DNA of 64,000 bases, taken from NCBI RefSeq assembly GCF_035481675.1, contig NZ_JAYJJW010000001.1:1178001-1242000 (forward strand), written 5' to 3'. Source of the stretch: Alteriqipengyuania_B sp035481675 (GTDB lineage: Bacteria; Pseudomonadota; Alphaproteobacteria; Sphingomonadales; Sphingomonadaceae). Under the pieces are notes generated by a model. The model had not been told where the DNA came from, did not search any database, and saw nothing but the letters and a program-made list of their open reading frames with translations. A program made the translations under genes and the position numbers. Below are positions 43,543 through 53,091 of this stretch, one piece after another (position 1 is the first letter of the stretch; the number at the start of each line of letters is the position of its first letter).

Positions 43543-45735
43543 TCAAGACATCCGACCGGCAGGCGACGGCTCGTCAGCCTCCGAACCGTACGAATAGCCG
43601 TAACCATAATCGGTGCCGTATCCATAAGCGGAATTGCGCTGGTCGACCTTCGTTACGATAGCCCCCAAGAGCGGTGTCTTGGTGTGGCGAAGCCGGCGAA
43701 TAGAATTCTCAATGGTGCGCAACTTGTATCGATTGGCTTCGATCGCGAGAATCACACCCTCGACCGATGTCGACAGCAGCGGCGCGTCGGCCAGGCCAAG
43801 GACCGGGGGGCTGTCGATCACAACGTGATCATACGTGCCCAGCAATTCACGCACCAGCTCAGTCATGCGCTGGCCGGAAAGGAGTTCCGCCGCATTTGGG
43901 GGCTGCGGGCCCGCGTGCATGATGGCGAGATTAGGCAACTCGGAGTCGAGGACCAGTTCGGCGATATTGCTCTGACCCGAAAGGTAATTGGATAGCCCGG
44001 CACCATTCTTCTCGTCGAAAAGCCCGGCAACCGAAGGGTTGCGCATATCGGCGTCCACCAGAATGGTGCGCTTGCCCGAACGCCCGAGTATCTGGGCGAG
44101 AGCGAGGGAAGAAATGCTCTTGCCCTCGTTCGGCCCGGTGCTCGTGAGCATGAAAGCGCGCGGGACACCATGGTCCGTGAGGAAGGAAAGGCTTGTCTTG
44201 ACGGACAGATATGCCTCGGAAAACTCGGTTTTCCGGTCCTGTATTTCTTCTGCCAGAACGGCGCCGGTTGTTGTCGGGATACTGCCGAGGAGGGGCAGAC
44301 CGAACAGACGGTCCACGTCCTGCGGGTCGCGTACACTCTGGTCCGCGAGGTTCAGGCCGACAACCACAAGCGCGCTTACAAGACCCCCCGCCACGAGCGA
44401 AAGCAGAAGGTTTAGTATGAGATTGGGGCTGGAAGGTCCGCCCGGGATTTCCGCCCTGTCCACAATGGCAATGTTGTTGCTACCGACACCGGCGACGCCG
44501 ATCTCCTTGTATCGCTGCAGAAGTGCATCATAGAGTTCGCGGTTGGTGTCCACCTCGCGCTGATAAATGGTGTACTGGATTGAATCGCGACGCTGGGAGA
44601 TAAGGTCGCCCTTCAAAGCTTCGACCCTCTGCCGCAACTCGCGCTCACGTGCGGCGGCCTGCCGAAATTCGCGCTGGGTGCCGGAATTTACACGCGCCTC
44701 CTCGGCCGAAATCGAACGATCGAGCGCGTCGAGCTGCGCCTTGATAGCTTGAGCGGCCGGATAGCCCGGTTCGAATTTCTGCAGCATCCGGGCGTATTCC
44801 GACGCCAGAGCGGCGCGCTGTTGGCGAAGTCCGTTGATTGCGGAATTGCCCAATAAATTGGCATTAGCCCCAGCCCCGGCGCGCAATTCACTTTCCGCTG
44901 CAATCCTCGCTCCAGTCGCGTCAGCGAGCTGGCTGTTGAGCGCTTCGAGATCGGCGCCTGCCAAGGTCTGCTCGGTACGTGTCGCGCCATCGGAACCTTC
45001 GCTTGTCGAAAGCTCGATTATTCGCTTGTCGGCGGCGTAATTGACGAGGTCACGCTCGGACTTCTCCAGTCGCTCGCGCAATGTCGCCAACTGATCTTCC
45101 AGAAAATCCCTAGCATCCTTCGTCGAACCGAACCGGCGATCGAGAGTCGCTTCGGTGAATTGCGCTGCGAAAGTGTCGGCGATCTTGGCGGACAAGGCCG
45201 CATCCGGACTTGTGTAAGTGACGTCAACAAGACTGGAACCGCGGATCGGATCGACCTCCATGTCGCGCTGCAATATGTCCGTCACCGTTTCGATGCGATC
45301 GTCGATCGAGGAATCCACCGTGTCGCCAAAACTGTCGCCGAGATCATATGCCTCAATGAAAGTCGCATCGCTCGCCAAGTTTAGAGTGCGAGCAACGCGC
45401 GTCGCCAACGAACGAGCTTCAAGCAACGAATACTGGGTTTGGTAGAATTCCAGACTGTTCCCCGCATCCTCCGACTCCAGGCCCTGCACGTTGGTCACGT
45501 TTTCCTGATCGCGGCTTATCTCGATGCGGGTCGATGCCGTGTATTGCGGGGTCATCAGGAGGGTCAGGATCAGCGCCAGCACAAAGAATGCGGTCATAAT
45601 GGCCGCAATAAGCCATTTACGCCTCTTGGCCTCGCGCCAGTAGTGTTCGACGAGGTCAAACCTCAGCCAGCTTCCGCCTTGTCTGTTAGGCACGCCCTCG
45701 GCGACGAAAGCCTGATTTTCAGGAAGCTGATTCAT
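43543..45735 (-). CDS. wzc: Polysaccharide co-polymerase/tyrosine autokinase (Wzc-like)
   Basis: A 730-residue inner membrane BY-kinase controlling chain length and export. The N-terminal Wzz domain starts after FDLVEHYWREAKRRKWLIAA with TM1 near 45-65; a long periplasmic coiled region (about 190-400) follows, TM2 is near 425-450, and the cytoplasmic kinase has Walker A GPNEGKS (Lys539), Walker A' ILVDADMRNPS and Walker B VVIDSPPVLGLADA. The C-terminus has the Tyr cluster (YGYGTDYGYGYSYG) that is autophosphorylated. ATG 45735 has CCGGAG 7 bases before; the ATG at 45756 is less likely. It is transcribed with wza. Confidence 0.94.
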   Translation of the reverse strand: MNQLPENQAFVAEGVPNRQGGSWLRFDLVEHYWREAKRRKWLIAAIMTAFFVLALILTLLMTPQYTASTRIEISRDQENVTNVQGLESEDAGNSLEFYQTQYSLLEARSLATRVARTLNLASDATFIEAYDLGDSFGDTVDSSIDDRIETVTDILQRDMEVDPIRGSSLVDVTYTSPDAALSAKIADTFAAQFTEATLDRRFGSTKDARDFLEDQLATLRERLEKSERDLVNYAADKRIIELSTSEGSDGATRTEQTLAGADLEALNSQLADATGARIAAESELRAGAGANANLLGNSAINGLRQQRAALASEYARMLQKFEPGYPAAQAIKAQLDALDRSISAEEARVNSGTQREFRQAAARERELRQRVEALKGDLISQRRDSIQYTIYQREVDTNRELYDALLQRYKEIGVAGVGSNNIAIVDRAEIPGGPSSPNLILNLLLSLVAGGLVSALVVVGLNLADQSVRDPQDVDRLFGLPLLGSIPTTTGAVLAEEIQDRKTEFSEAYLSVKTSLSFLTDHGVPRAFMLTSTGPNEGKSISSLALAQILGRSGKRTILVDADMRNPSVAGLFDEKNGAGLSNYLSGQSNIAELVLDSELPNLAIMHAGPQPPNAAELLSGQRMTELVRELLGTYDHVVIDSPPVLGLADAPLLSTSVEGVILAIEANRYKLRTIENSIRRLRHTKTPLLGAIVTKVDQRNSAYGYGTDYGYGYSYGSEADEPSPAGRMS

Positions 45736-45769
45736 GGATACTCCGGAGTAACCCAAACGCGCGAAATGC

Positions 45770-46477
45770 TTATCTGAAAAGGATAAGCAGCGGCGTGGTA
45801 ATTAGCGAAGAAGATTGCGACAGGTCCCTGAAGAGTCGACGCTGCGGCGAATCCCCAACTATGACGACATCGTTGGAAAAGATTTCCGGATCGGCATAGG
45901 CGCCGGCGCGGATCGCGCCAAGATTGTAGAGACCAGCCATCCGCTGTCCGTCAACGGTCCGGAAAATAACCACATCTTCCAGATTGGCGTATTCGCCGAC
46001 CCCGCCTGCGGTTGCCACCGCCCTTTGCAGGGTCATCTTGCCGATGACAGGATAAAGACCCGGTTTCGCCACCTGTCCGTCGACCGTCACAACTTGACTG
46101 ACGGTTTCCGTCAAATTCACGGTCACCTGCGGATTGCGCACATAATTACCGCGCAATCTGCTTTCGATTTCGGCGGCCAGCAGGTCCGCAGTCAAGCCTG
46201 CAGCATCAATGCTGCCGACAAGGGGAACCGAAACCCTGCCGCTTGCATCGATCTGCAGTTGCTCACGCGAAAGCTCCGGGATGTCGAACACCTGCACCGA
46301 TAGCTTGTCGAATGGCGCGAGCAGATATGGCCGCGTGGCGGAAACCTGGTCCGAACTGGTTGGCGGCGGGAGAGGCGCATTCTGCGTCAAAGGCAGATCG
46401 CCGTTGCTCAGTATGGCAGGAGTGCTCGAACAGGCCGCCAGCAGCGCACACGAAATAGAGACTAAAGCTTTTCTCAT
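45770..46477 (-). CDS. wza: Polysaccharide export outer membrane lipoprotein (Wza-like)
   Basis: A 235-residue lipoprotein: signal peptide with lipobox LLAAC (Cys16) and Ser at +2, which sends it to the outer membrane. The poly_export domain includes YLLAPFDKLSVQVFDIPELS, GRVSVPLVGSIDAAGLT and a SLBB-like segment ADGQVAKPGLYPVIGKMT-like (VDGQVAKPGLYPVIGKMTLQ). It is shorter than E. coli Wza, typical of alphaproteobacterial forms lacking the last domain. AAGGATGAC precedes the ATG. It forms the export channel with Wzc. Confidence 0.92.
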   Translation of the reverse strand: MRKALVSISCALLAACSSTPAILSNGDLPLTQNAPLPPPTSSDQVSATRPYLLAPFDKLSVQVFDIPELSREQLQIDASGRVSVPLVGSIDAAGLTADLLAAEIESRLRGNYVRNPQVTVNLTETVSQVVTVDGQVAKPGLYPVIGKMTLQRAVATAGGVGEYANLEDVVIFRTVDGQRMAGLYNLGAIRAGAYADPEIFSNDVVIVGDSPQRRLFRDLSQSSSLITTPLLILFR

Positions 46478-46571
46478 GTCATCCTTGTCGGGCTAAGCAC
46501 CGCACACTCGCATGTAGACCAATTTTTCGGGGTGCGCCGGACTATGCGAAAGGCCCCTGCTCCCGCCGCTA

Positions 46572-48020
46572 TTAACGAGGCCTTTCCGAAACCATGCCTC
46601 GATCGGTCCGGCGTCGGATCGCCCCGCCCCTACCCCGGTTGCATATGATAACCGCAAGCATGCTTGCAACCAACATCAGCGATGGCACCCGTAGTGGATA
46701 CTCGAAAATTGAGGCGGCAAGGAGGATTGCGAGAGACAGCCACGCGAAGAGAGCCCCATCAATTTGGTCGCGCGTCTGGACTTGAAGCCGAAATTCACCA
46801 AAGCAGCGCCATCCTTGCACACCGAACCACCCGATCCCTGCCAGCAAGATTGCAATTCCCGCCAGTCCGCCTTCAATCACAAACTGAATTGGGTCGTTGT
46901 GGGCCTGGTTTACGTAGGCTGGTTGCAGAAGCTCTGTCGGTTCGATGACCTGATAGACCTGATAAAATGTGCCGAACCCGCTACCCGCAGGGAAATAAGC
47001 GACGGCGAGGTCCGCCAGATACGGGAGCAAGGCTGCACGCAAGCTCGTATCGAAACTGTCACCGGCAAAACGATCGAACGCCAGCGATCTGGAAGCCAGA
47101 TAAGCCGCGATAGCGATCCCGGCGAAGCCGCCAAGAAAGAGCAAGGGCGCAAACCGCTGCCACCGGAGCGATTTTTTTCCCACCACCCCTCTGTTCGATG
47201 CCATGTTCGCAGACCTTTCAAGAAAGGACAGAAAAGCGATAGCCCCCGCCGCAATGCAGGCAAGAACGGCACCGTTACGCGAACCGGACAGCAGGATCAT
47301 CGCGAAAGCGAACAGTATGAAGCCGACTGCCCCGACCTGCCGGAAGGTCGAGTTACTCCTGCCAACCGAAGGGCTGCCGAACAAACCGATCCAGGCGGCG
47401 AGGGGAAGAAGGGCAGCGAGGAAAATCGCGTTATGGTTGCGGTTGGCAAACAGCCCCACTGGAAGACCTTCGTTCGTGAGGCGATAGAAATATAGCGGGC
47501 CGTCGCGGGGGCCCAGCAATTGCCCCAGCGAAACAGCGGAAGTGGCAAGACCACCGGCGAGGAGCGTCCAGACGATTACTCGGCGTGGAATGGGCCGCGA
47601 AAGACTGCACAATGCGAGCGCCGCCAAGGGCACACCCAACGAAAGCAAAGCGTTCGTCGTTCGTGATGGCGATAACGTGAGAGGTCGCCACTGATCGGCC
47701 ATGCCCGCCGCGGCCAATACCGACTGTTGCAGTTCCCGCCCGGGCAATGCCGTCGAAACAAAGGGCGGAAGTGGAACGAGCTGAGCCAGTGCCAGCACGA
47801 ATATTGCCAAGACAAGCCAGAATGGAGCCCCGGCACTACGCCAGCTTCCGCTCTTCGCTTGCCAGAGCGCGAAGGCGAGGATCGCGAAAGAGATCGGACG
47901 CAGGAATATAAGCGACGTGATATCGGCACGGGAGCCTCCGCCCAGGAGAAAGGCAGCCACGCACAATAACAGAAGTGCCGCCAATTGCAGCCTTCCCGTC
48001 GTATCTCGCTTTGCGGTCAT
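46572..48020 (-). CDS. O-antigen ligase/polymerase family membrane protein
   Basis: A 482-residue membrane protein with about 11 hydrophobic segments and the Wzy_C/O-antigen ligase domain. The long periplasmic loop contains VGLFANRNHNAIFLAALLPL, and the segment around LLSGSRNGAVLACIAAGAI is a signature. LQPAYVNQAHNDPIQFVIEG holds the conserved His of WaaL-type enzymes. ATG 48020 follows the dehydrogenase stop by 11 bases; an ATG at 48065 would overlap. It may polymerise the repeat unit or attach the chain to an acceptor; with an EpsG protein in the same locus one of these is redundant or has a second task. Confidence 0.83.
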   Translation of the reverse strand: MTAKRDTTGRLQLAALLLLCVAAFLLGGGSRADITSLIFLRPISFAILAFALWQAKSGSWRSAGAPFWLVLAIFVLALAQLVPLPPFVSTALPGRELQQSVLAAAGMADQWRPLTLSPSRTTNALLSLGVPLAALALCSLSRPIPRRVIVWTLLAGGLATSAVSLGQLLGPRDGPLYFYRLTNEGLPVGLFANRNHNAIFLAALLPLAAWIGLFGSPSVGRSNSTFRQVGAVGFILFAFAMILLSGSRNGAVLACIAAGAIAFLSFLERSANMASNRGVVGKKSLRWQRFAPLLFLGGFAGIAIAAYLASRSLAFDRFAGDSFDTSLRAALLPYLADLAVAYFPAGSGFGTFYQVYQVIEPTELLQPAYVNQAHNDPIQFVIEGGLAGIAILLAGIGWFGVQGWRCFGEFRLQVQTRDQIDGALFAWLSLAILLAASIFEYPLRVPSLMLVASMLAVIICNRGRGGAIRRRTDRGMVSERPR

Positions 48021-48031
48021 GATCGGCAGCG

Positions 48032-49312
48032 CTACAACGACCAATACACCAGGTCGTCCGGCCAATGCTCTTGGGGTTCGAGCGCCGACTTGACGTCAAG
48101 CAGCACTCCCTTGCCATCCAGTCGGCTAGGGAGGTCGACGCCGTCGGTCAGGAATTCCGCGTGATTGACGGCCAGGATCAGCGCATCGACCCCGCGAATT
48201 TCGTTAATCCCGACAAGTTCCAAGCCATATTCATGACGCGCTTCTTCGGGATCGACGTGCGGGTCATGGATCAGCACCTCGACACCGTATTCGCGTAACT
48301 CGGCGACGATGTCGGGAACTTTCGAGTTGCGCAGGTCGGGGACGTTTTCCTTGAAAGTGAGGCCCAGCAAACCGATGCGAGCGCCATTCACGGACTTGCC
48401 TTGCTGGATAAGCAATTTGATGGCCTTCCGCGCGACATAGGCGCCCATCTCGTCATTGATGCGCCGGCCAGCCAGAATCACGTCCGGATGATAACCGTGG
48501 CGCTCAGCTGCGCTAGTGAGGTAGTACGGGTCGACGCCGATACAGTGGCCGCCCACCAGCCCGGGTGTAAAGGGCAGGAAATTCCATTTGGTCTGCGCCG
48601 CTGCCAGTACATCCGTCGTGCGGATGCCCATCCGGTCGAAAATCAGCGAAATCTCGTTCATGAGCGCAATATTCAGATCGCGCTGAGTGTTTTCGATGAC
48701 CTTGGCAGCCTCCGCGACCTTGATAGTCGGAGCCTTGTGCAAGCCGGCCTCGATGACTTCGCTATAGACCGCCACGATACGATCGAGCGTCGCCTCATCT
48801 TCGCCCGCGACGATTTTGGTAATCGTCTCCAGTCTGTGGACCTTGTCGCCCGGATTGATGCGCTCGGGCGAATAGCCGAGGAAGAAATCCCGACCCCGTA
48901 CCAATCCAGATTCCTTCGCGAGCAGCGGACCGCAAACTTCGTCGGTTACACCGGGATACACCGTCGACTCGAATACCACGACGGAGCCTTCGGACAGCCT
49001 CGGCCCGATCAGCCGGCATGCGCTCGCAATCGGGCCGAGGTCGGGCCGTCGCTCCGCATCAATCGGGGTTGGAACCGTCACGATAAGGAAGGTCGCATCA
49101 CGAAGACAATCGGGGTCGCTCGACAATTCGAGTCCTGCCGCGACAAGCCGGTCGTCTTCGATCTCTCCGGTCCAGTCGGTGCCGCTCTGGAGGCTTTGGA
49201 CGCGCCGCTCGGAAACATCGAAACCCGTCACCTTGCCGAATTTCTCCGCAAGCGCGACCGCAACCGGCAGGCCCACGTAACCAAGGCCAAGGACCGCAAT
49301 TCTTTCCGACAT
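48032..49312 (-). CDS. tviB: UDP-sugar 6-dehydrogenase, TviB/WbpO type
   Basis: A 426-residue NAD-dependent dehydrogenase oxidising UDP-N-acetylhexosamine (or UDP-hexose) to the uronate. IAVLGLGYVGLPVAVALAEK is the NAD motif; VFESTVYPGVTDEVC, GYSPERINPGDKVHRLETIT, EAAKVIENTQRDLNIALMNE and GGHCIGVDPYYLTSAAERHG (catalytic Cys) match the TviB/WbpO branch rather than Ugd. It supplies an acidic sugar to the polymer, possibly with the epimerase at 53.1 kb. It is in the minus-strand operon with the polymerase. Confidence 0.92.
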   Translation of the reverse strand: MSERIAVLGLGYVGLPVAVALAEKFGKVTGFDVSERRVQSLQSGTDWTGEIEDDRLVAAGLELSSDPDCLRDATFLIVTVPTPIDAERRPDLGPIASACRLIGPRLSEGSVVVFESTVYPGVTDEVCGPLLAKESGLVRGRDFFLGYSPERINPGDKVHRLETITKIVAGEDEATLDRIVAVYSEVIEAGLHKAPTIKVAEAAKVIENTQRDLNIALMNEISLIFDRMGIRTTDVLAAAQTKWNFLPFTPGLVGGHCIGVDPYYLTSAAERHGYHPDVILAGRRINDEMGAYVARKAIKLLIQQGKSVNGARIGLLGLTFKENVPDLRNSKVPDIVAELREYGVEVLIHDPHVDPEEARHEYGLELVGINEIRGVDALILAVNHAEFLTDGVDLPSRLDGKGVLLDVKSALEPQEHWPDDLVYWSL

Positions 49313-49403
49313 CGATAAGCCACCCTATTTCACAATCGGATGCGCCCTTAGCTACCGGCCCGACCGAAATCCACCCGGGATTGAGATTATCGGGCATTTG
49401 CAC

Positions 49404-50513
49404 TCACAAGCCCAAAGCATTGCACACCTCGCGCGCCACGGCAGCGTCATCAAATTGCTTGACCGCGCGCTCTCGGGACCGTTTGCCCATGTTCTCCCGA
49501 GCTTTGGCGTCGTTACCAAGCATTTTCATCGCCAACGCCAAAGCGTCTGCGTCTCGCGCCGGAACAAGGATACCGTTCCGCCCATCTTCCACGGTCTCCC
49601 TGCAACCGGGCGTATCGGTGGTAATTATGGCACGGCCACACGCCATCGCCTCAAGTACGCTTCGCGGCGTGCCCTCGCGATAGGAAGGCAGCACGTAGAC
49701 TGAGCAATCCTGCAGGTAAGGAAGAACATCGTTCGCCGAACCGCGATAGTCGATTGCGCCTGCCCCCACCCAGCCGGCAACCTCTTGCTCGCCGATCCCG
49801 TCGTGTTGCGGATCGAAGGGGCCGACGAGGATAATTGGCCAGTCTAAACCCTCGTCGCGCAAGGACTTCGCCGCAGCGGCATATTCCCTGACCCCCTTGG
49901 CGCCGAGCATCCGCGCAATCATGAGAAACCGTGGTTCAGAAGGTAGCGGTGCGGCGGCGAAGCGCGATATGTCTACGCCTGATCCATTGACCTTGACCGC
50001 CTTGTTCGCGTCGACCAGTGCGCCCGAGGCCGCGAAATCGCGAATATCGTCGGGGTTCTGGAATATGACCTTCTCGTTTGCCCTGGTGGCGGCACGGTAC
50101 AGCCGCTTGGCGAAATGCCCGAGCAAACGCTGCTTGAACCCGCCATCTGCGGCAAATGCGTACCCCAAGCCGGTCACCATCGATGCGCTTTTCACGCCGA
50201 GCGAGCGGGCTGCAAGCGAACCCCAGATATTGGGTTTGATCGTGTAATTGACGACGTAGTCGGCGCCGATGCTACGCATCAGGCGGCGCAAGGCGCGGAA
50301 ATACGCAAGGTCCGCCACGAGGCCCGTGCCGGTACGCTGGAGCGGAACATCATGCACCACTATGCCCAGATCCGACAATCCTGCCCACGTCTGCTCGTCC
50401 ATCTGCGGTGCACTGGCATGAACCGCGTGACCGCGAGCCAGGAGTTCCTTGAGCAAGGGGCGTCGGAAATTGAGCAGCGACGCGGCAAGAGAGCCGTTTA
50501 AAAGAACGATCAT
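49404..50513 (-). CDS. Glycosyltransferase family 4, PglA-like
   Basis: A 369-residue GT4 enzyme. VVNYTIKPNIWGSLAARSLG and ASMVTGLGYAFAADGGF form the N-terminal signature seen in PglA-type transferases that add GalNAc to lipid-linked diacetylbacillosamine. FLMIARMLGAKGVREYAAAA and LPSYREGTPRSVLEAMACGR give the donor site. It overlaps the PglD-like acetyltransferase gene by four bases, directly behind the PglC-like gene. Second-sugar addition in the repeat unit is the likely job. Confidence 0.88.
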   Translation of the reverse strand: MIVLLNGSLAASLLNFRRPLLKELLARGHAVHASAPQMDEQTWAGLSDLGIVVHDVPLQRTGTGLVADLAYFRALRRLMRSIGADYVVNYTIKPNIWGSLAARSLGVKSASMVTGLGYAFAADGGFKQRLLGHFAKRLYRAATRANEKVIFQNPDDIRDFAASGALVDANKAVKVNGSGVDISRFAAAPLPSEPRFLMIARMLGAKGVREYAAAAKSLRDEGLDWPIILVGPFDPQHDGIGEQEVAGWVGAGAIDYRGSANDVLPYLQDCSVYVLPSYREGTPRSVLEAMACGRAIITTDTPGCRETVEDGRNGILVPARDADALALAMKMLGNDAKARENMGKRSRERAVKQFDDAAVAREVCNALGL

Positions 50514-51145
50514 TTAGTCAATTGCCGGGCGGGATTACCGACCCATACCTCCCCGGCGGGCACGTCTTTGGTTACGACTGCACCCATCCCCACAACCGCC
50601 CCGCGGCCGATGCGCAGTGGCTTGTCAGGCGTACCCTGGCGCAGGATCGCACCTGTACCGATATAGGCATGATCCTCGATATGGACGTTGCCGTTGCATT
50701 TGACGCCGGGCGCAAATGTGACGAAATTGCCGATCTGGCAGTCGTGGGCCACATAGGAGTATATGTTGCAATGGAAGTGTGACCCGATCGTCGCGTCGCA
50801 GGTCACGTGCGAAAATGGCGAGAAGATGCCACCGTTTCCGATCGCGACCGAATTTCCGATGACTGCATTTGGGGCAACAAGAGTGATGAAGCCGACATCT
50901 GCGTCTGCCACCTTTTCGACCAACCGTGCACGCACTTGGCTGTCTGCGATGGCAAGAGCGACCAGCTTTTCTTCCGGCAGCATGGCAAAATCTTCGAAAT
51001 TGAACACCCGGATACCAGACACCATCGCCGCTGCTGGTGTGTCTTCGATGAACGCGATCTGATTGTCCGCGTGTCCGGTCAGCCGTGCCAGAGACAAGAC
51101 TTCGCGACCAAAGCCGCTGGCGCCATAGATGCCGAGAATGGTCAT
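50510..51145 (-). CDS. Sugar O/N-acetyltransferase, PglD/NeuD family (bacillosamine-type)
   Basis: A 211-residue protein with an N-terminal Rossmann-like module (ILGIYGASGFGREVLSLARL) and a C-terminal left-handed beta helix. The catalytic-region HFHCNIYSYVAHDCQIGNF holds the His general base, and VTFAPGVKCNGNVHIED and IGRGAVVGMGAVVTKDVPAG are hexapeptide turns. It matches the PglD/WeeI enzymes that acetylate UDP-4-amino-4,6-dideoxy-GlcNAc to UDP-diacetylbacillosamine. It overlaps the genes on both sides by four bases. Confidence 0.87.
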   Translation of the reverse strand: MTILGIYGASGFGREVLSLARLTGHADNQIAFIEDTPAAAMVSGIRVFNFEDFAMLPEEKLVALAIADSQVRARLVEKVADADVGFITLVAPNAVIGNSVAIGNGGIFSPFSHVTCDATIGSHFHCNIYSYVAHDCQIGNFVTFAPGVKCNGNVHIEDHAYIGTGAILRQGTPDKPLRIGRGAVVGMGAVVTKDVPAGEVWVGNPARQLTK

Positions 51146-51768
51146 GGCTGCTTTCCCAGATGTTCCCTACGCGCATCGTTTTTCGTGCCAGTGAACCGGG
51201 ACATAGTAGCCTCCCCCTCAGAAGAAATATCGTCTCGCCGAAGCACCTTGAGCGCGGTCAGAGCCAATATTCTCATATCGAGGCCGAAAGACTGCCGCTC
51301 GACATAATCGACATCCAGCCGGAACTTTTCGTCCCAGCCGATCGCATTTCGGCCATTCACCTGGGCCCAGCCCGTTATTCCCGGCCGCACTTCGTGCCGC
51401 CTCGCCTGTTCGGCCGTGTATAGGGGCAGGTATTCCATCAGGAGCGGTCGCGGGCCGACAAAGCTCATCTCTCCCCTCACGACGTTCCAGAGTTCCGGCA
51501 ATTCGTCGATACTCGTCGATCGAAGGAAGCGACCGAAGTCCGTAAGCCGTTCGGCATCCGGCAGTAATCGGCCGTCCGCGTCCCTGGCATCGGTCATCGT
51601 CCGGAACTTGATCATTTCGAAAGGTCGACCACACAGGCCGGGCCGCTCTTGCCGGAAAAGTACCGGCCTGCCGAGAAGGATTGCCACCAAGACTGCTGCG
51701 CCCAACCAGACAGGTGTCAGCAGGACCAGCAGCAGAAGGGCAAGGAAAAGGTCGAGCACGCGTTTCAT
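51142..51768 (-). CDS. Phosphoglycosyl transferase, PglC-like
   Basis: A 208-residue monotopic PGT of the bacterial sugar transferase family that moves a sugar phosphate onto undecaprenyl phosphate, the first step of the polymer. MKRVLDLFLALLLLVLLTPV is the membrane helix; RQERPGLCGRPFEMIKFRTM, ELPELWNVVRGEMSFVGPRP (catalytic Asp-Glu dyad region nearby) and PGITGWAQVNGRNAI are diagnostic. Small size matches PglC rather than WbaP. ATG 51768 is the start used by most homologues; longer starts at 51783 and 51807 exist. It is divergent from the aminotransferase gene. Confidence 0.9.
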   Translation of the reverse strand: MKRVLDLFLALLLLVLLTPVWLGAAVLVAILLGRPVLFRQERPGLCGRPFEMIKFRTMTDARDADGRLLPDAERLTDFGRFLRSTSIDELPELWNVVRGEMSFVGPRPLLMEYLPLYTAEQARRHEVRPGITGWAQVNGRNAIGWDEKFRLDVDYVERQSFGLDMRILALTALKVLRRDDISSEGEATMSRFTGTKNDARREHLGKQP

Positions 51769-51889
51769 GTCAGATTTGCGCATAAGGTGGCGGTCCGATG
51801 GGCGCAACCGTATCGGATTGGCGCAGGGTGGACTTGCCCCGGGATGTCGCTAAGAGCGCGAGCGCCCCCTTCCCATACGGTCCCGGACC

Positions 51890-53062
51890 ATGACAACCTT
51901 TCCCACTTGGCCAAGCTATACGGAACGAGAAGTCGATGCCGTTGCAGAGACATTGCGCTCGAACCGCGTAAATTACTGGACAGGCACGGAAACCCGCGAG
52001 TTCGAGCGGGAATTCGCCGCAGCGACGGACAGTCGCTACGCTGTCGCTCTTGCGAACGGAACGCTTGCGCTCGACCTCGCGCTGAAAGCTCTGGATATCG
52101 GGCCGGGCGACGAGGTCATCGTCACGCCGCGCAGCTTCATCGCTTCCGTCAGCAGCGTGGTCTCACTTGGCGCAAAACCGGTCTTCGCCGATGTCGATCG
52201 GGACAGCGGTAACCTGAGCGCCGATACCATAGCCGCGTGCATCACCGATCGAACCCGCGCAGTCATTCCGGTCCATCTGGCAGGCTGGCCTTGCGACATG
52301 CATGCCCTCCTGTCCCTGTGCGCCCCCCTCGACATCGCCATCATAGAAGACTGTGCTCAGGCGCACGGCGCGGCGATCGGCGGCAAGTCGGTCGGGAGCT
52401 TCGGTACGGTCGGGGCATGGTCCTTCTGCCAGGACAAGATCATGACGACGGGCGGCGAAGGGGGGATGGTCACCACCGACGACGAGGGACTGTGGCGGCG
52501 CATGTGGTCTTACAAGGATCACGGCAAGAGTTGGGACGCTGTGTATGAGCGTGATCATGCGCCTGGCTTTCGCTGGCTCCACGAAGATTTCGGTACGAAC
52601 TGGCGTATGATGGAAATGCAGGGTGTAATCGGCAGAATACAGCTGGGCTTGCTGGATGGCTGGTCTGCCCGTCGCCGCGAAATCGCCGGTGCGTATCGCG
52701 CCATGTTGCAGCCTTTCGCTGATGTCGTTCGCGCACCATGGCCCGACAACCCGTTCCGGCATGCCGCGTATCGGTTTTACGCCTACGTCAGGCCGGATGG
52801 CCTGGCCGTCGGATGGTCTCGCGACCGTATTGTTGCAGAGGTGAGCGCCCTCGGCTTGCCGCTGCTTCATGGCACCTGTTCGGAAATCTATCTGGAGAAG
52901 GCGTTCGAAGGCACGGGCTTGGCGCCGGAACTGCGCTTGCCCAATGCTCGGGAATTGGGCGAAACCAGCCTGATGTTTCTCACCCACCCGACGCTCGAAG
53001 AGACGCATGTCTCTGCCATTTGCGACGGCGTCGCCCGGATACTAGCCCGCGCTTCGAAATAA
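51890..53062 (+). CDS. DegT/DnrJ/EryC1 PLP aminotransferase, PglE/WeeJ-like
   Basis: A 390-residue PLP enzyme. The internal aldimine Lys is Lys183 in FCQDKIMTTGGEGG. NRVNYWTGTETREFE, VIVTPRSFIASVSSV and VHLAGWPCDMHALLSL fit the branch that aminates UDP-4-keto-6-deoxy-GlcNAc, as in WeeJ/PglE. WSYKDHGKSWDAVYERDHAP and GFRWLHEDFGTNWRMMEMQ also match this branch. With the dehydratase at 54.8 kb and the acetyltransferase at 50.5 kb it completes the bacillosamine path. It is followed by the epimerase gene 29 bp away. Confidence 0.92.
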   Translation: MTTFPTWPSYTEREVDAVAETLRSNRVNYWTGTETREFEREFAAATDSRYAVALANGTLALDLALKALDIGPGDEVIVTPRSFIASVSSVVSLGAKPVFADVDRDSGNLSADTIAACITDRTRAVIPVHLAGWPCDMHALLSLCAPLDIAIIEDCAQAHGAAIGGKSVGSFGTVGAWSFCQDKIMTTGGEGGMVTTDDEGLWRRMWSYKDHGKSWDAVYERDHAPGFRWLHEDFGTNWRMMEMQGVIGRIQLGLLDGWSARRREIAGAYRAMLQPFADVVRAPWPDNPFRHAAYRFYAYVRPDGLAVGWSRDRIVAEVSALGLPLLHGTCSEIYLEKAFEGTGLAPELRLPNARELGETSLMFLTHPTLEETHVSAICDGVARILARASK

Positions 53063-53091
53063 GCTCGCCCATCGACACGGATTGCATTCTC

